Positions 57,270 through 64,000 of a DNA stretch of 64,000 bases are shown one piece after another (the stretch's first letter is position 1; each line of letters opens with the position of its first letter). The notes under the pieces were generated by a model. The model saw only the letters and a program-made list of their open reading frames with translations, was not told the DNA's origin and ran no database searches. Both the position numbers and the translations under genes were made by a program. The DNA comes from Candidatus Planktophila lacus (lineage in GTDB: Bacteria > Actinomycetota > Actinomycetes > Nanopelagicales > Nanopelagicaceae): contig NZ_CP016780.1 of the NCBI RefSeq assembly GCF_002288325.1, forward strand, positions 1,116,001-1,180,000, read 5' to 3'.

Positions 57270-58435
57270 TATGCGGAGATATACAACTTTGTGAAGGTGA
57301 ATTCACGGTGGCCCATAACTTCAGCCTTGCAGAGGCGTCCATTAACGGTCTGATTGATGACATCCATCATCATGTCGCCCGCCTTAGTTAAGTCGTATTC
57401 GTAACGCAATAGACCTGAAACATCTAGATCGATGTGTTCAGTCATTGAGTTAGCTGTCTTAATATTCGCTGTTAACTTGAGTACCGGAATAATTGGGTTA
57501 CCAATCACATTGCCTTGTCCGGTTGGGAACAAGTGGATAACTGCGCCGCCCGCTGCCATCAGAGTTACGCACTCTGCAGCTGCGGAAGAAGAGTCCATGA
57601 AGTAAAGGCCCTTCTTCTTTGGGTCTGGAGCTTCGGCTGGCTTTAGAACGCCAACAACTGGAACTGAACCAGTCTTAGCGATATTTCCAAGCGCCTTCTC
57701 TTCAATAGTTGTTAGCCCGCCAGCGATATTTCCCTGCGTTGGCTGTGAACCTAGAAGGTTTGCACCAGTTGCTTCAATTACCTTGATGTAATTGTCGTAA
57801 GTTGTTTGGAACAAGTTACGGCAAGCATCATCGATGCAACGGTCAGCGATCAAGTGCTCGCCACCAGTTAGCTCAGAAGTTTCGCCGAAGAATACGGTTC
57901 CACCTGCTGCTACCCAGCGATCGACTGCTTGTGATGTTGTTGGGCATGAGCCAAGACCTGATGTTGTATCTGATTCGCCGCACTTGATCGACATAATCAT
58001 GTCGCCCATTTCGGCTGCTTCACGCTCTAGGCCAGATGCATCTTGCAAGAACATTGCAGCAACGCGGCTAGCTTCCTGAATAACTTGGAGATCGCCCTTA
58101 CCTTCAATAGAGAACGCTGCAACCGGCTTACCAGTCTTAGCGATGCCATCGGCAACTCTCTGTGTCCACTTTGGTTCGATACCAATTACAACTACAGCGG
58201 CAACGTTTGCGTTAACACCTGTTCCAATTAGCGTATTGAAAGTTAGTTCTAGATCTTCACCGAATTGCAAGCGCCCAAATGCATGTGGGAGTGCAAGAGT
58301 TCCTGGAATTACCTTCGCAACAGCTTCTGCAGCAGCATTTGAAAGATCATCAAGGGGCAAAATAATGACGTGATTGCGGATACCCATAGCGCCGTTTTCG
58401 CGGCGGTATCCCATTAAGCGCGGCTTGCTTCCCAT
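57269..58435 (-). CDS. suyB: (2R)-sulfolactate sulfo-lyase, subunit beta
   Basis: Large subunit of the enzyme that splits (R)-sulfolactate to pyruvate and sulfite; homologous to the catalytic part of altronate dehydratase UxaA. 388 residues. G-Y-R-R-E-N-G-A-M-G-I-R-N-H-V at the start, T-L-I-G-T-G, G-I-E-P-K-W-T, C152-G-E-S-D-T-T-S-G, E-L-T-G-G-E-H-L and P-T-G-Q-G-N-V-I-G-N-P-I-I-P-V agree with remembered SuyB sequences, better than with altronate dehydratase. Start at ATG 58435 has AGGAG six nt upstream; an ATG at 58414 would match the TAATG pattern used elsewhere. Confidence 0.88.
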   Translation of the reverse strand: MGSKPRLMGYRRENGAMGIRNHVIILPLDDLSNAAAEAVAKVIPGTLALPHAFGRLQFGEDLELTFNTLIGTGVNANVAAVVVIGIEPKWTQRVADGIAKTGKPVAAFSIEGKGDLQVIQEASRVAAMFLQDASGLEREAAEMGDMIMSIKCGESDTTSGLGSCPTTSQAVDRWVAAGGTVFFGETSELTGGEHLIADRCIDDACRNLFQTTYDNYIKVIEATGANLLGSQPTQGNIAGGLTTIEEKALGNIAKTGSVPVVGVLKPAEAPDPKKKGLYFMDSSSAAAECVTLMAAGGAVIHLFPTGQGNVIGNPIIPVLKLTANIKTANSMTEHIDLDVSGLLRYEYDLTKAGDMMMDVINQTVNGRLCKAEVMGHREFTFTKLYISA

Positions 58436-58716
58436 CGATAACTCCTCATGTTGTGTGTGTGAATGTAATCGCCTTTTTTGATCGCAGCTGATGCGAGACC
58501 AACTTTGATTCCGTATTTAATAATCGCTTCGCCTTCTGCAATATCTGCAAGGGCAAATTTGTGGCCGAGCGGAATCGCGTGATTTAAGATCGCGGTGCTC
58601 TCTGTTCCTTCTTTCACGGATCGCCCGTGAAGAGTTCCTGGTTGCATATCCGCCATAGCAACAGCGACATTGTCACCGTCGTGATGGAGCAGATATTGCG
58701 GTGGCGTAATTGCCAT
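58414..58716 (-). CDS. suyA: (2R)-sulfolactate sulfo-lyase, subunit alpha
   Basis: Small subunit of 100 residues, a SAF domain equal to the N-terminal part of UxaA. Y-L-L-H-H-D-G-D-N-V-A-V-A at the start and the strongly conserved I-P-L-G-H-K-F-A-L, I-I-K-Y-G-I-K-V-G and Y-I-H-T-H-N-M end identify it. A good AGGAAAG precedes the start. It is separate from suyB, as in SuyAB but unlike many one-chain altronate dehydratases. Confidence 0.88.
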   Translation of the reverse strand: MAITPPQYLLHHDGDNVAVAMADMQPGTLHGRSVKEGTESTAILNHAIPLGHKFALADIAEGEAIIKYGIKVGLASAAIKKGDYIHTHNMRSYRWEASRA

Positions 58717-58749
58717 ATCTGACTTTCCTCTCTCGCATAAAGGGGGTAG

Positions 58750-58759
58750 TGGTCTGACC
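58750..58759. promoter_or_regulatory. GntR/FadR-type operator 1
   Basis: TGGTCTGACC: the inner GGTC-T-GACC is a perfect palindrome and fits the GGTnnnACC-type sites of FadR-subfamily regulators. It lies 34 bp upstream of suyA. Confidence 0.6.
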
Positions 58760-58822
58760 TCTTGGTGGAGTCTAGGTTAGGTGAGCGTATTTCGTCTAGC
58801 CCTCTGCCCAAATTATCGTAAG

Positions 58823-58833
58823 TGGTCTAACCT
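58823..58833. promoter_or_regulatory. GntR/FadR-type operator 2, overlapping the -10 of the divergent gene
   Basis: TGGTCTAACC, one base different from operator 1 and sharing its A-G before and T after. The TAACCT hexamer at 58828-58833 inside it is the -10 of the leaderless Gfo/Idh/MocA gene, with six nt to ATG 58840, so a bound repressor would block that promoter. The two operators are 73 bp apart, close to seven helical turns. Confidence 0.6.
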
Positions 58834-58839
58834 GTGGCT

Positions 58840-59943
58840 ATGAAGAGCGAGCTTCGATACGGGGTTATAGGCGTCGGCAGTATGGGGCGCGAGCATATTT
58901 CCAACATCAAGGTGATGGGTGGAGCTGTCGTCACGGCCATGAGCGACCCTCACCAGCCCTCAATTGAAGCGGCTCTAGAAATGGTCCCGGGTGCAAAGGT
59001 CTTTAGCGATCACCGCGCGCTCTTGGATTCTGGCTTAATCGATGCCGTCGTAATCGCAACTCCAAATGACACTCATGCTGAGGTCTTAAAAGATGCTCTC
59101 GCTACAGATTTAGCAGTCTTTGTTGAAAAGCCACTCGCTACAACGGTTGAAGATTTGAAATCAATTCTGTCTTGGGATGAAAAGCGCAGCGCTCTTACCT
59201 GGATGGGCTTGGAATATCGATTTATGCCACCGGTCACTGAAGCGATTGCCAGAGCAAAAGAAGGTGAAGCCGGAAAAATTCATCAGATTTCGATTCGCGA
59301 ACATCGCGAACCTTTCTATCCAAAGGTTGATAGCTGGAACCGCTTTACCGAAAGAACTGGTGGCACGCTAGTAGAAAAATGTTGCCATTACTTTAACTTG
59401 ATGGATTTAGTTATTGGTGAACAACCTATCCGCGTATTTGCTTCAGGCGGCCAGAGCGTTAATCACTTAAATGAAAATTATGGCGGGCGCCAAGCAAATA
59501 TGCTCGATAACGCATATGTAATTTTAGAATATGCCAGCGGTGCGCGTGGAATGCTCGATCTCTGTATGTTCGGCGAAGGTTCCTTCGATAAAGAGATTTT
59601 AACAATCATTGGAGATCAAGGAAAAATTGAATCATTCCTGCCTTCTCAAGTTGTTAAAGCCTCACGTCGTGATTCAGTTGGAAACCTCGATAACTGGGCA
59701 AGTGGTGCTAGCCGTGCGCGTGGCAGCGAAACAAAGATTGTTCATAACTACGATGTTAAGTACATGGGCCACCACTACGGTGCTTCATATATCGAACATA
59801 CAAAATTCCGCGATGCGATTTTAAATTCCACTGCCGCTGAAGTTACCTTGCTAGATGGCGTAACAAGCGTTGTTACGGGGCTTGCTGCACACAAGAGCAT
59901 CAACGAAGGTCGCGTCGTTGAAATTAAAGAGCTTTGGGGCTAA
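58840..59943 (+). CDS. Gfo/Idh/MocA family protein, candidate NAD-dependent sulfoquinovosidase
   Basis: A 367-residue protein: Rossmann G11-V-G-S-M-G16, E96-K-P, E-Y-R-F-M near residue 130, and E-K-C-C-H-Y-F-N-L-M in the catalytic region. In the setting of a sulfosugar island it may be a member of the NAD-dependent sulfoquinovosidases (GH188), which share this fold, and would free sulfoquinovose from its glycosides. A plain sugar or inositol dehydrogenase is the alternative. ATG 58840 is preferred over GTG 58834 because it coincides with the start predicted from the TAACCT element. It runs divergently to suyA and tail to tail with the aldolase, with no gap. Confidence 0.6.
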   Translation: MKSELRYGVIGVGSMGREHISNIKVMGGAVVTAMSDPHQPSIEAALEMVPGAKVFSDHRALLDSGLIDAVVIATPNDTHAEVLKDALATDLAVFVEKPLATTVEDLKSILSWDEKRSALTWMGLEYRFMPPVTEAIARAKEGEAGKIHQISIREHREPFYPKVDSWNRFTERTGGTLVEKCCHYFNLMDLVIGEQPIRVFASGGQSVNHLNENYGGRQANMLDNAYVILEYASGARGMLDLCMFGEGSFDKEILTIIGDQGKIESFLPSQVVKASRRDSVGNLDNWASGASRARGSETKIVHNYDVKYMGHHYGASYIEHTKFRDAILNSTAAEVTLLDGVTSVVTGLAAHKSINEGRVVEIKELWG

Positions 59944-60825
59944 TTACCAACTGCTCCAAGGCTTTGCGTAGGTATCAACGGTTTCAGCGAGCTTTTCCAA
60001 GCGTGGAATAGAGATTTCGCGCAGCGCCTTTGGAATATCAGGGGCTCCAACAATGTCGGCCCAAACCGCTCGTCCGGCAAGGAAACCGCTGGCTCCCCCA
60101 ATTGCACAAGCCTTTACCGCTTCATTAAAGAACGGTTGCTTAACTCCGTTAGAAAGAACTACCCATGGAGATCCAATCGCTTCTGAAATTCGTTCTGCGT
60201 TCTTGGTTACTAAAGAAAGATCTCCTTCGCCATGAAAGGGAACTTCTGCTTTATACAAATCTGGCTTCCAAGTCGCTGCTTCACGCGCTGCGATAATTAA
60301 CTCTTCTTCGCGATCAAAAGATCTTGAAGTATCAGTTGGTGGCTTCACGATGATTTCGATAATCGATGGCAGACCAGATACTTCGCATAACTTGTTAAAT
60401 TCGGCTACGAGTTTGGCACGGCTATCCGGAGATTCATCGTTGCGCCACAGCACCAAGAATTTCAAACCAACGCTTTTGATATCGCGCATTCTGATCGGAT
60501 CAACATTAGGATCGACAGTGGTATCAGTAGCTGCGCCACCTGCGGGACCAACCAATAAATCAGCGGCAGCGATTAATCCGCATGAACCTTTTAGCGCACC
60601 CTGATTGATAATCGCATCAATGCCAAACTCTTGATCAACTAAGAGCGCTGATGCATATGGTGAAAGTTCGCGAGCGACATCTACTTTAAATTGAGTTAAC
60701 TGTGAGTCAGGAACCGGTGTACTCTGATGTGCCGCAAACATTCCGCGCAGAGCTTCACGTTGATCCACGGCAACCATTGCAAGTGCACCAGATGGACGGG
60801 CTAATTTGGTAAGTGGTGCTCTCAT
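59944..60825 (-). CDS. Sulfofructose-1-phosphate aldolase-like (YihT family)
   Basis: A class I aldolase of 293 residues. R-P-S-G-A-L-A-M-V-A-V-D-Q-R-E-A-L-R-G-M at residues 10-29, L-S-P-Y-A-S-A-L-L-V-D-Q near 55, L-V-L-W-R-N-D-E, the Schiff-base Lys192 in D-L-Y-K-A-E and G-F-L-A-G-R-A-V-W with Arg252 all match remembered E. coli YihT. YihT splits 6-deoxy-6-sulfofructose 1-phosphate to DHAP and sulfolactaldehyde. Tagatose-bisphosphate aldolase (LacD) is a more distant relative. The ATG overlaps the kinase stop by four bases. Confidence 0.85.
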   Translation of the reverse strand: MRAPLTKLARPSGALAMVAVDQREALRGMFAAHQSTPVPDSQLTQFKVDVARELSPYASALLVDQEFGIDAIINQGALKGSCGLIAAADLLVGPAGGAATDTTVDPNVDPIRMRDIKSVGLKFLVLWRNDESPDSRAKLVAEFNKLCEVSGLPSIIEIIVKPPTDTSRSFDREEELIIAAREAATWKPDLYKAEVPFHGEGDLSLVTKNAERISEAIGSPWVVLSNGVKQPFFNEAVKACAIGGASGFLAGRAVWADIVGAPDIPKALREISIPRLEKLAETVDTYAKPWSSW

Positions 60826-61715
60826 GATCTCTCCTTTAGGAATTTATCTAGCTCTGCGGTATTTGGAATCATCGATTGACCATCTAGTCCTCGACAAGAA
60901 AGTGCGGCAACGGCATTGGCGCGAAGTAAAGAGCGCTCAAGTGTGTGGCCTTGAATTACTTGAGCAAGAAGCGCTCCATGAAAAACATCGCCGGCGCCTA
61001 GCGTGCTTACAACATCAACGGCAAAGCCATCTGCGTGAACTAAGCCTGATTCGCTGGAATAACCAGTACTTCCCGCAGAACCTTGCGTTGCAACCGTTAT
61101 ATTTTTTGCGTTAACCGAATCTCTTTCAACTGCTGCACCTAATTGCAGGTCGGGATAACGAAGCGCCATCTGTCGATCAGTTGGAACAAATAGATCTACC
61201 TCTGAAGCATCGAAATCAGCAACGTTGTAGCCGGCATCAAATGAAATCTTCGGTCCGTTTCCACGAGCGATCTTTTCAGACTTTAAACGGTTAATTCCAA
61301 CGTGATCTACGTGGAGCCACTCAGCCTGACTAATCAACTTCTTCGCTTCTGCGCTTAGATTTACTTGTTGCATTGGTTGACGGGTACTAATTGCGCGTGA
61401 GCTATGTTCTTTCGAAGCCACGATTACGCTTCCCGAAGTTGCGCTAGCACCGATTGAGATTCCTGAAGTATCAACGCCTTCACGGGCAAAAATCCGCAGA
61501 ACTTCTGCGCCATCTTCATCATCGCCAATTGTTCCGGCAATTGCCGTTGAAACACCGAGGCGGCTTAGCGTGACTGCGGCAACGGCGGCTGGACCACCGC
61601 CTGCACGGGCTATCTGGTGGGCTAAAACTCTTTCATCTTCGCCTGGGTAGTTATCGACTAAGGCAATTGTGTCGATAGTTATTACGCCGAGACAAACAAC
61701 TTGAATATTGCTCAA
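60822..61715 (-). CDS. PfkB-family sugar kinase, sulfofructose kinase-like (YihV)
   Basis: A 297-residue ribokinase-fold enzyme. A-R-A-G-G-G-P-A-A-V-A-A-V (residues 37-49), Q-G-S-A-G near 211, and V-D-V-V-S-T-L-G-A-G-D-V-F-H-G-A-L with catalytic Asp243. The G-G-G-P-A-A start motif and G-A-G-D-V-F-H-G-A are those of YihV, the 6-deoxy-6-sulfofructose kinase. Together with the YihT-like aldolase the call is well supported; other PfkB sugar kinases remain possible. Overlaps gntR by 4 bp. Confidence 0.82.
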   Translation of the reverse strand: MSNIQVVCLGVITIDTIALVDNYPGEDERVLAHQIARAGGGPAAVAAVTLSRLGVSTAIAGTIGDDEDGAEVLRIFAREGVDTSGISIGASATSGSVIVASKEHSSRAISTRQPMQQVNLSAEAKKLISQAEWLHVDHVGINRLKSEKIARGNGPKISFDAGYNVADFDASEVDLFVPTDRQMALRYPDLQLGAAVERDSVNAKNITVATQGSAGSTGYSSESGLVHADGFAVDVVSTLGAGDVFHGALLAQVIQGHTLERSLLRANAVAALSCRGLDGQSMIPNTAELDKFLKERS

Positions 61716-62425
61716 CGCTCATTCTTTTCATTTGCATCGGCAAGGGCTACTGCACGTGCGCCAGAAATATGTTGCAGCGTTAACTTAGAGACCAGTTCTC
61801 CATCTCTTGCTTCAATGGCATCCAAAATAGCGTTGTGCTCGCGCTTTGATACATCTGATCTGCCTGGCAAACGCAAAGTGGTTTCCATCGACATCTTCAT
61901 AACATCTTGTAAGACGTTGAGAGTCTGGTTGATAAATCTATTTTCGGCGATTCCGACGATTGTTAGGTGAAACTTTGCATCTAATGTCTGCAATTGGTTG
62001 TAATCAATTGGCGCTGTTGAAGTAACTGTCTCGATCTGATTTAAAGTTGCACGTAGTAGGCGGATATCTTCCTTTGTCGCCTTTTCCGCTGCCCACTTTG
62101 ATGCCGGAACTTCCAGAACTTCACGAGCATCAAAGAGCTCATTTAAGCCATGGGTGGTGGCCATCATCGAAGCGCGCAGTTCTTGCGCAACTATCGGTTC
62201 TTGAACAAAAGTGCCTTGTCCATGCTTTATTTGAACCAGACCTTGCGCCTGCAGAATATGCAGAGCTTCGCGCAGAGATGGACGACTGACTGCTAACAAT
62301 TCTGCAAGGGTTCGCTCTGATGGCAAGCGGTCGTTGGGCTTTAGATTCTGAATTTCAATTAGTTCGATTAATTGTGTGGCAATACGCGCTGCACGTTGCG
62401 GAGCAAGCGGGGTTACAGCGCTCAT
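61712..62425 (-). CDS. GntR-family regulator, FadR subfamily
   Basis: A 237-residue transcription factor. The winged helix-turn-helix is L-P-S-E-R-T-L-A-E-L-L-A-V-S-R-P-S-L-R-E-A followed by G-Q-G-T-F-V; the C-terminal FCD domain contains L-D-A-K-F-H-L-T-I and E-H-N-A-I-L-D-A-I, with metal-ligand-like Asp and His. ATG 62425 is chosen over a TTG one codon earlier. It likely controls the sulfosugar genes through the two sites between suyA and the Gfo/Idh/MocA gene; the inducer could be a sulfosugar or sulfolactate. Confidence 0.88.
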   Translation of the reverse strand: MSAVTPLAPQRAARIATQLIELIEIQNLKPNDRLPSERTLAELLAVSRPSLREALHILQAQGLVQIKHGQGTFVQEPIVAQELRASMMATTHGLNELFDAREVLEVPASKWAAEKATKEDIRLLRATLNQIETVTSTAPIDYNQLQTLDAKFHLTIVGIAENRFINQTLNVLQDVMKMSMETTLRLPGRSDVSKREHNAILDAIEARDGELVSKLTLQHISGARAVALADANEKNER

Positions 62426-62428
62426 CAA

Positions 62429-63244
62429 TTAACCCTTTACCGCTCCTGCTGTAAGACCAGCGATAAATGAGCGTTGCATCATGAGGTACATGATAACCAT
62501 CGGAAGTGATGCCACCATTACCGCAGTGAAGAGCATCGAGAAGCTAACAAAGTATTCGCCACGGTATGCCAACATAGCTAGTGGAAGAGTTTTCTTATCT
62601 GACTCTTGAATAAGCAATAGTGGCCAGAGAAGATCGTTCCAGTTGATGACAAAGAGAAATATCGCTGTTGCACCCATCGCAGGTCGGGATAACGGTAGGG
62701 CGATAGAGCGATAGATGCGAAGTGGCGATGCGCCATCTACTTCAGAAGCTTCATACATATCTCGAGATATCTCGCGAAAGAAAGCGGTCAGAATAAAAAT
62801 AGAAATTGGCAGGGTTGTGGTCACATTAATGATCACTAAGCCAAAGAACGAGTTAGTCAGCCCCAAATCTCGGAAGATGTAATAGATCGGAACAAGGTTG
62901 ATCTGGGCGGGAATTGCCAAGCCGAGTGCAAATAAAGTTGCCAAGACTTTTCCGGAAACTGTGATCATTCTGGCGATAGCAAATGAAGCCAGGCTGGCAA
63001 ATAGCAAGGTGAAAATTACAGATAACAGGGTTACAACCACGCTATTTCTAAAGCTGACTTCTAAATCGCTTTCACTGATCAAACGCTGGTAATTATCTAA
63101 ATTCCAGTTTTCTGGCAGAGAGAGCGGCTTGTTATAGACCTCAGAGTCGGTCTTAAAGGAGCCTAGAACAACAATAAGCGAAGGAATCAGAATTAGCGCA
63201 GCAAAGAAAGTAAGCGAGATTATTCGAGAGCTCTTAAAGATCAT
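62429..63244 (-). CDS. ABC sugar transporter permease (MalG type)
   Basis: A 271-residue inner-membrane permease with six helices. The EAA loop reads E-A-S-E-V-D-G-A-S-P-L-R-I-Y-R-S-I-A-L-P-L and the C-terminus R-S-F-I-A-G-L-T-A-G-A-V-K-G is characteristic of carbohydrate importers. It lies 10 nt after the other permease. No ATPase is in the window; actinobacteria often use a shared MsiK-type ATPase. Sulfoquinovose or its glycoside is the likely cargo by context. Confidence 0.9.
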   Translation of the reverse strand: MIFKSSRIISLTFFAALILIPSLIVVLGSFKTDSEVYNKPLSLPENWNLDNYQRLISESDLEVSFRNSVVVTLLSVIFTLLFASLASFAIARMITVSGKVLATLFALGLAIPAQINLVPIYYIFRDLGLTNSFFGLVIINVTTTLPISIFILTAFFREISRDMYEASEVDGASPLRIYRSIALPLSRPAMGATAIFLFVINWNDLLWPLLLIQESDKKTLPLAMLAYRGEYFVSFSMLFTAVMVASLPMVIMYLMMQRSFIAGLTAGAVKG

Positions 63245-63254
63245 TTCTTATCCC

Positions 63255-64000
63255 TCACTTCTCGTATCGTCCGCTAAATGCTCGGCGTTGTAGCCAAGTT
63301 ATAAGCACCATAGTGGCCACCATAAAGATTGTCTGTGCTGCGGCGTATCCCAGGCGAAGTTCATTAAACAAAGTGAAATAAACCAAGGTGCTGAAAATAC
63401 TTGTTGAGTTATTTGGTCCCGCGGTTGAGTTTGTCATAACCATGATCAAATCGAATGCGCGGAAAGATTGAATTGTTGTGTAGGCCATAACAACCAGAGT
63501 CGTTGGCATCGCCATCGGCCAGGTAATGCTGGTGAACTGCTTCCAGCGAGATGCGCCATCAACTTCGGCAGCCTCATATAACTCTTTTGGAATCTGCTGC
63601 AAGCCGGCGATATAGACAACCATCATCTGGCCGGTGTGGAACCAGACTTGGCTAAAGGCGATTGCGTAGAGCGCGCTGCTTTCGCTGCCTAGCCAGTTAA
63701 GTGCAAAAGATGGCAATCCAATGCTGTTAAAGAATAGGTTGATCGCACCGAAATTAGGGTCGTATAAGAAGAGCCAGATCATTCCGACAGAGACAGAAGA
63801 GAGAATTGTTGGGAAGAAGTAAAGAGTGCGAAGAGCAATATTGGTTTTGGAGTTTTTAACTAAGAAGACGGCAAATATCAAAGCTAGCGCGGTTTGGAAT
63901 ATAACAACCAGGAAGGTGAACTCGAGGTTATTTCCTAAAGTTTTGTAAAAGAGATCGTCATTGGTAAGTAAATTTGTAAAGTTTCTAAAGCCCACATTTT
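63255..64000 (-). CDS. ABC sugar transporter permease (MalF type), N-terminus cut by window
   Basis: The visible 248 codons hold five helices and the EAA loop E-A-A-E-V-D-G-A-S-R-W-K-Q-F-T-S-I-T-W-P-M. The frame stays open to the window edge; the GTG at 63995 is within the conserved V-G-F-R-N-F segment that follows helix 1 in such permeases, so it is an internal Val and the gene continues beyond 64000. It forms a heterodimer with the MalG-type permease. Confidence 0.9.
   Translation of the reverse strand, partial: NVGFRNFTNLLTNDDLFYKTLGNNLEFTFLVVIFQTALALIFAVFLVKNSKTNIALRTLYFFPTILSSVSVGMIWLFLYDPNFGAINLFFNSIGLPSFALNWLGSESSALYAIAFSQVWFHTGQMMVVYIAGLQQIPKELYEAAEVDGASRWKQFTSITWPMAMPTTLVVMAYTTIQSFRAFDLIMVMTNSTAGPNNSTSIFSTLVYFTLFNELRLGYAAAQTIFMVATMVLITWLQRRAFSGRYEK

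Noticed and set aside
57269-58716. Split altronate dehydratase (UxaA) of hexuronate catabolism
   Set aside because: Sequence features are closer to SuyA/SuyB and the neighbours are sulfolactate dehydrogenases; no uxaB, uxaC or KDG kinase is present.

Overview
The window reads as the chromosome of a free-living, streamlined actinobacterium of moderate GC. Supporting signs are the tRNA-Trp/secE/nusG/rplKA and tRNA-Thr/tRNA-Met/rpmG/hadA/hadB synteny, the SigE-type sigma factor, leaderless promoters, one- to eight-base gene overlaps and very short intergenic gaps. The gene content fits freshwater Nanopelagicales (acI lineage: Planktophila/Nanopelagicus), but that placement is an inference and no alignment was run. 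Almost everything lies on the minus strand, so transcription runs mostly right to left.

Layout, left to right. 1-1.6 kb: the 5' part of a secreted protein of unknown function, behind a structured leader. 1.7-7.2 kb: a minus-strand block of a tripartite tricarboxylate transporter (TctCBA), an MFS carrier, an ECF sigma factor and a membrane protein that may be its anti-sigma partner. 7.4-24 kb: the str, S10 and spc ribosomal clusters (rpsL to map) with secY and adk. The alpha cluster (infA to rplQ) that often follows map is absent here. 24-25.7 kb: deoD and a flavin split-barrel protein, inserted between the ribosomal block and rpoBC. 25.7-37.2 kb: rpoC, rpoB, rplL, rplJ, rplA, rplK, nusG, secE and tRNA-Trp, with three terminators that share a repeated inner hairpin. 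37.3-42.7 kb: aspartate aminotransferase, murB, a glycosyltransferase-like protein, hadBA, rpmG, two tRNAs, a quinone reductase and a 39-residue Cys-rich protein.

42.8-52.6 kb is a ten-kilobase accessory operon: rhodanese, a Gfo/Idh/MocA dehydrogenase (apiose-dehydrogenase-like), a 587-residue protein resembling D-apionate lactonase, an SDR, MtnA, an aldolase-SDR fusion, a RuBisCO-like protein and a FUSC-type membrane protein. It looks like a catabolic route for a branched or modified pentose. After a divergently transcribed ilvD, 54.3-64 kb carries what appears to be a sulfoquinovose (plant and algal sulfosugar) island: ABC permeases, a GntR regulator, a PfkB kinase like YihV, an aldolase like YihT, a Gfo/Idh/MocA protein that may be an NAD-dependent sulfoquinovosidase, the two sulfolactate dehydrogenases (SlcC- and ComC-like), sulfolactate sulfo-lyase SuyAB and a YeiH-type exporter. 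Together these would import the sulfosugar, split it to dihydroxyacetone phosphate and sulfolactaldehyde, invert sulfolactate, release sulfite and export it. The sugar isomerase and the sulfolactaldehyde dehydrogenase are not visible in the window.

Functional calls rest on motif and family recognition from memory; coordinates of starts were adjusted where a Shine-Dalgarno sequence, a stop-start overlap or a leaderless promoter decided the matter.
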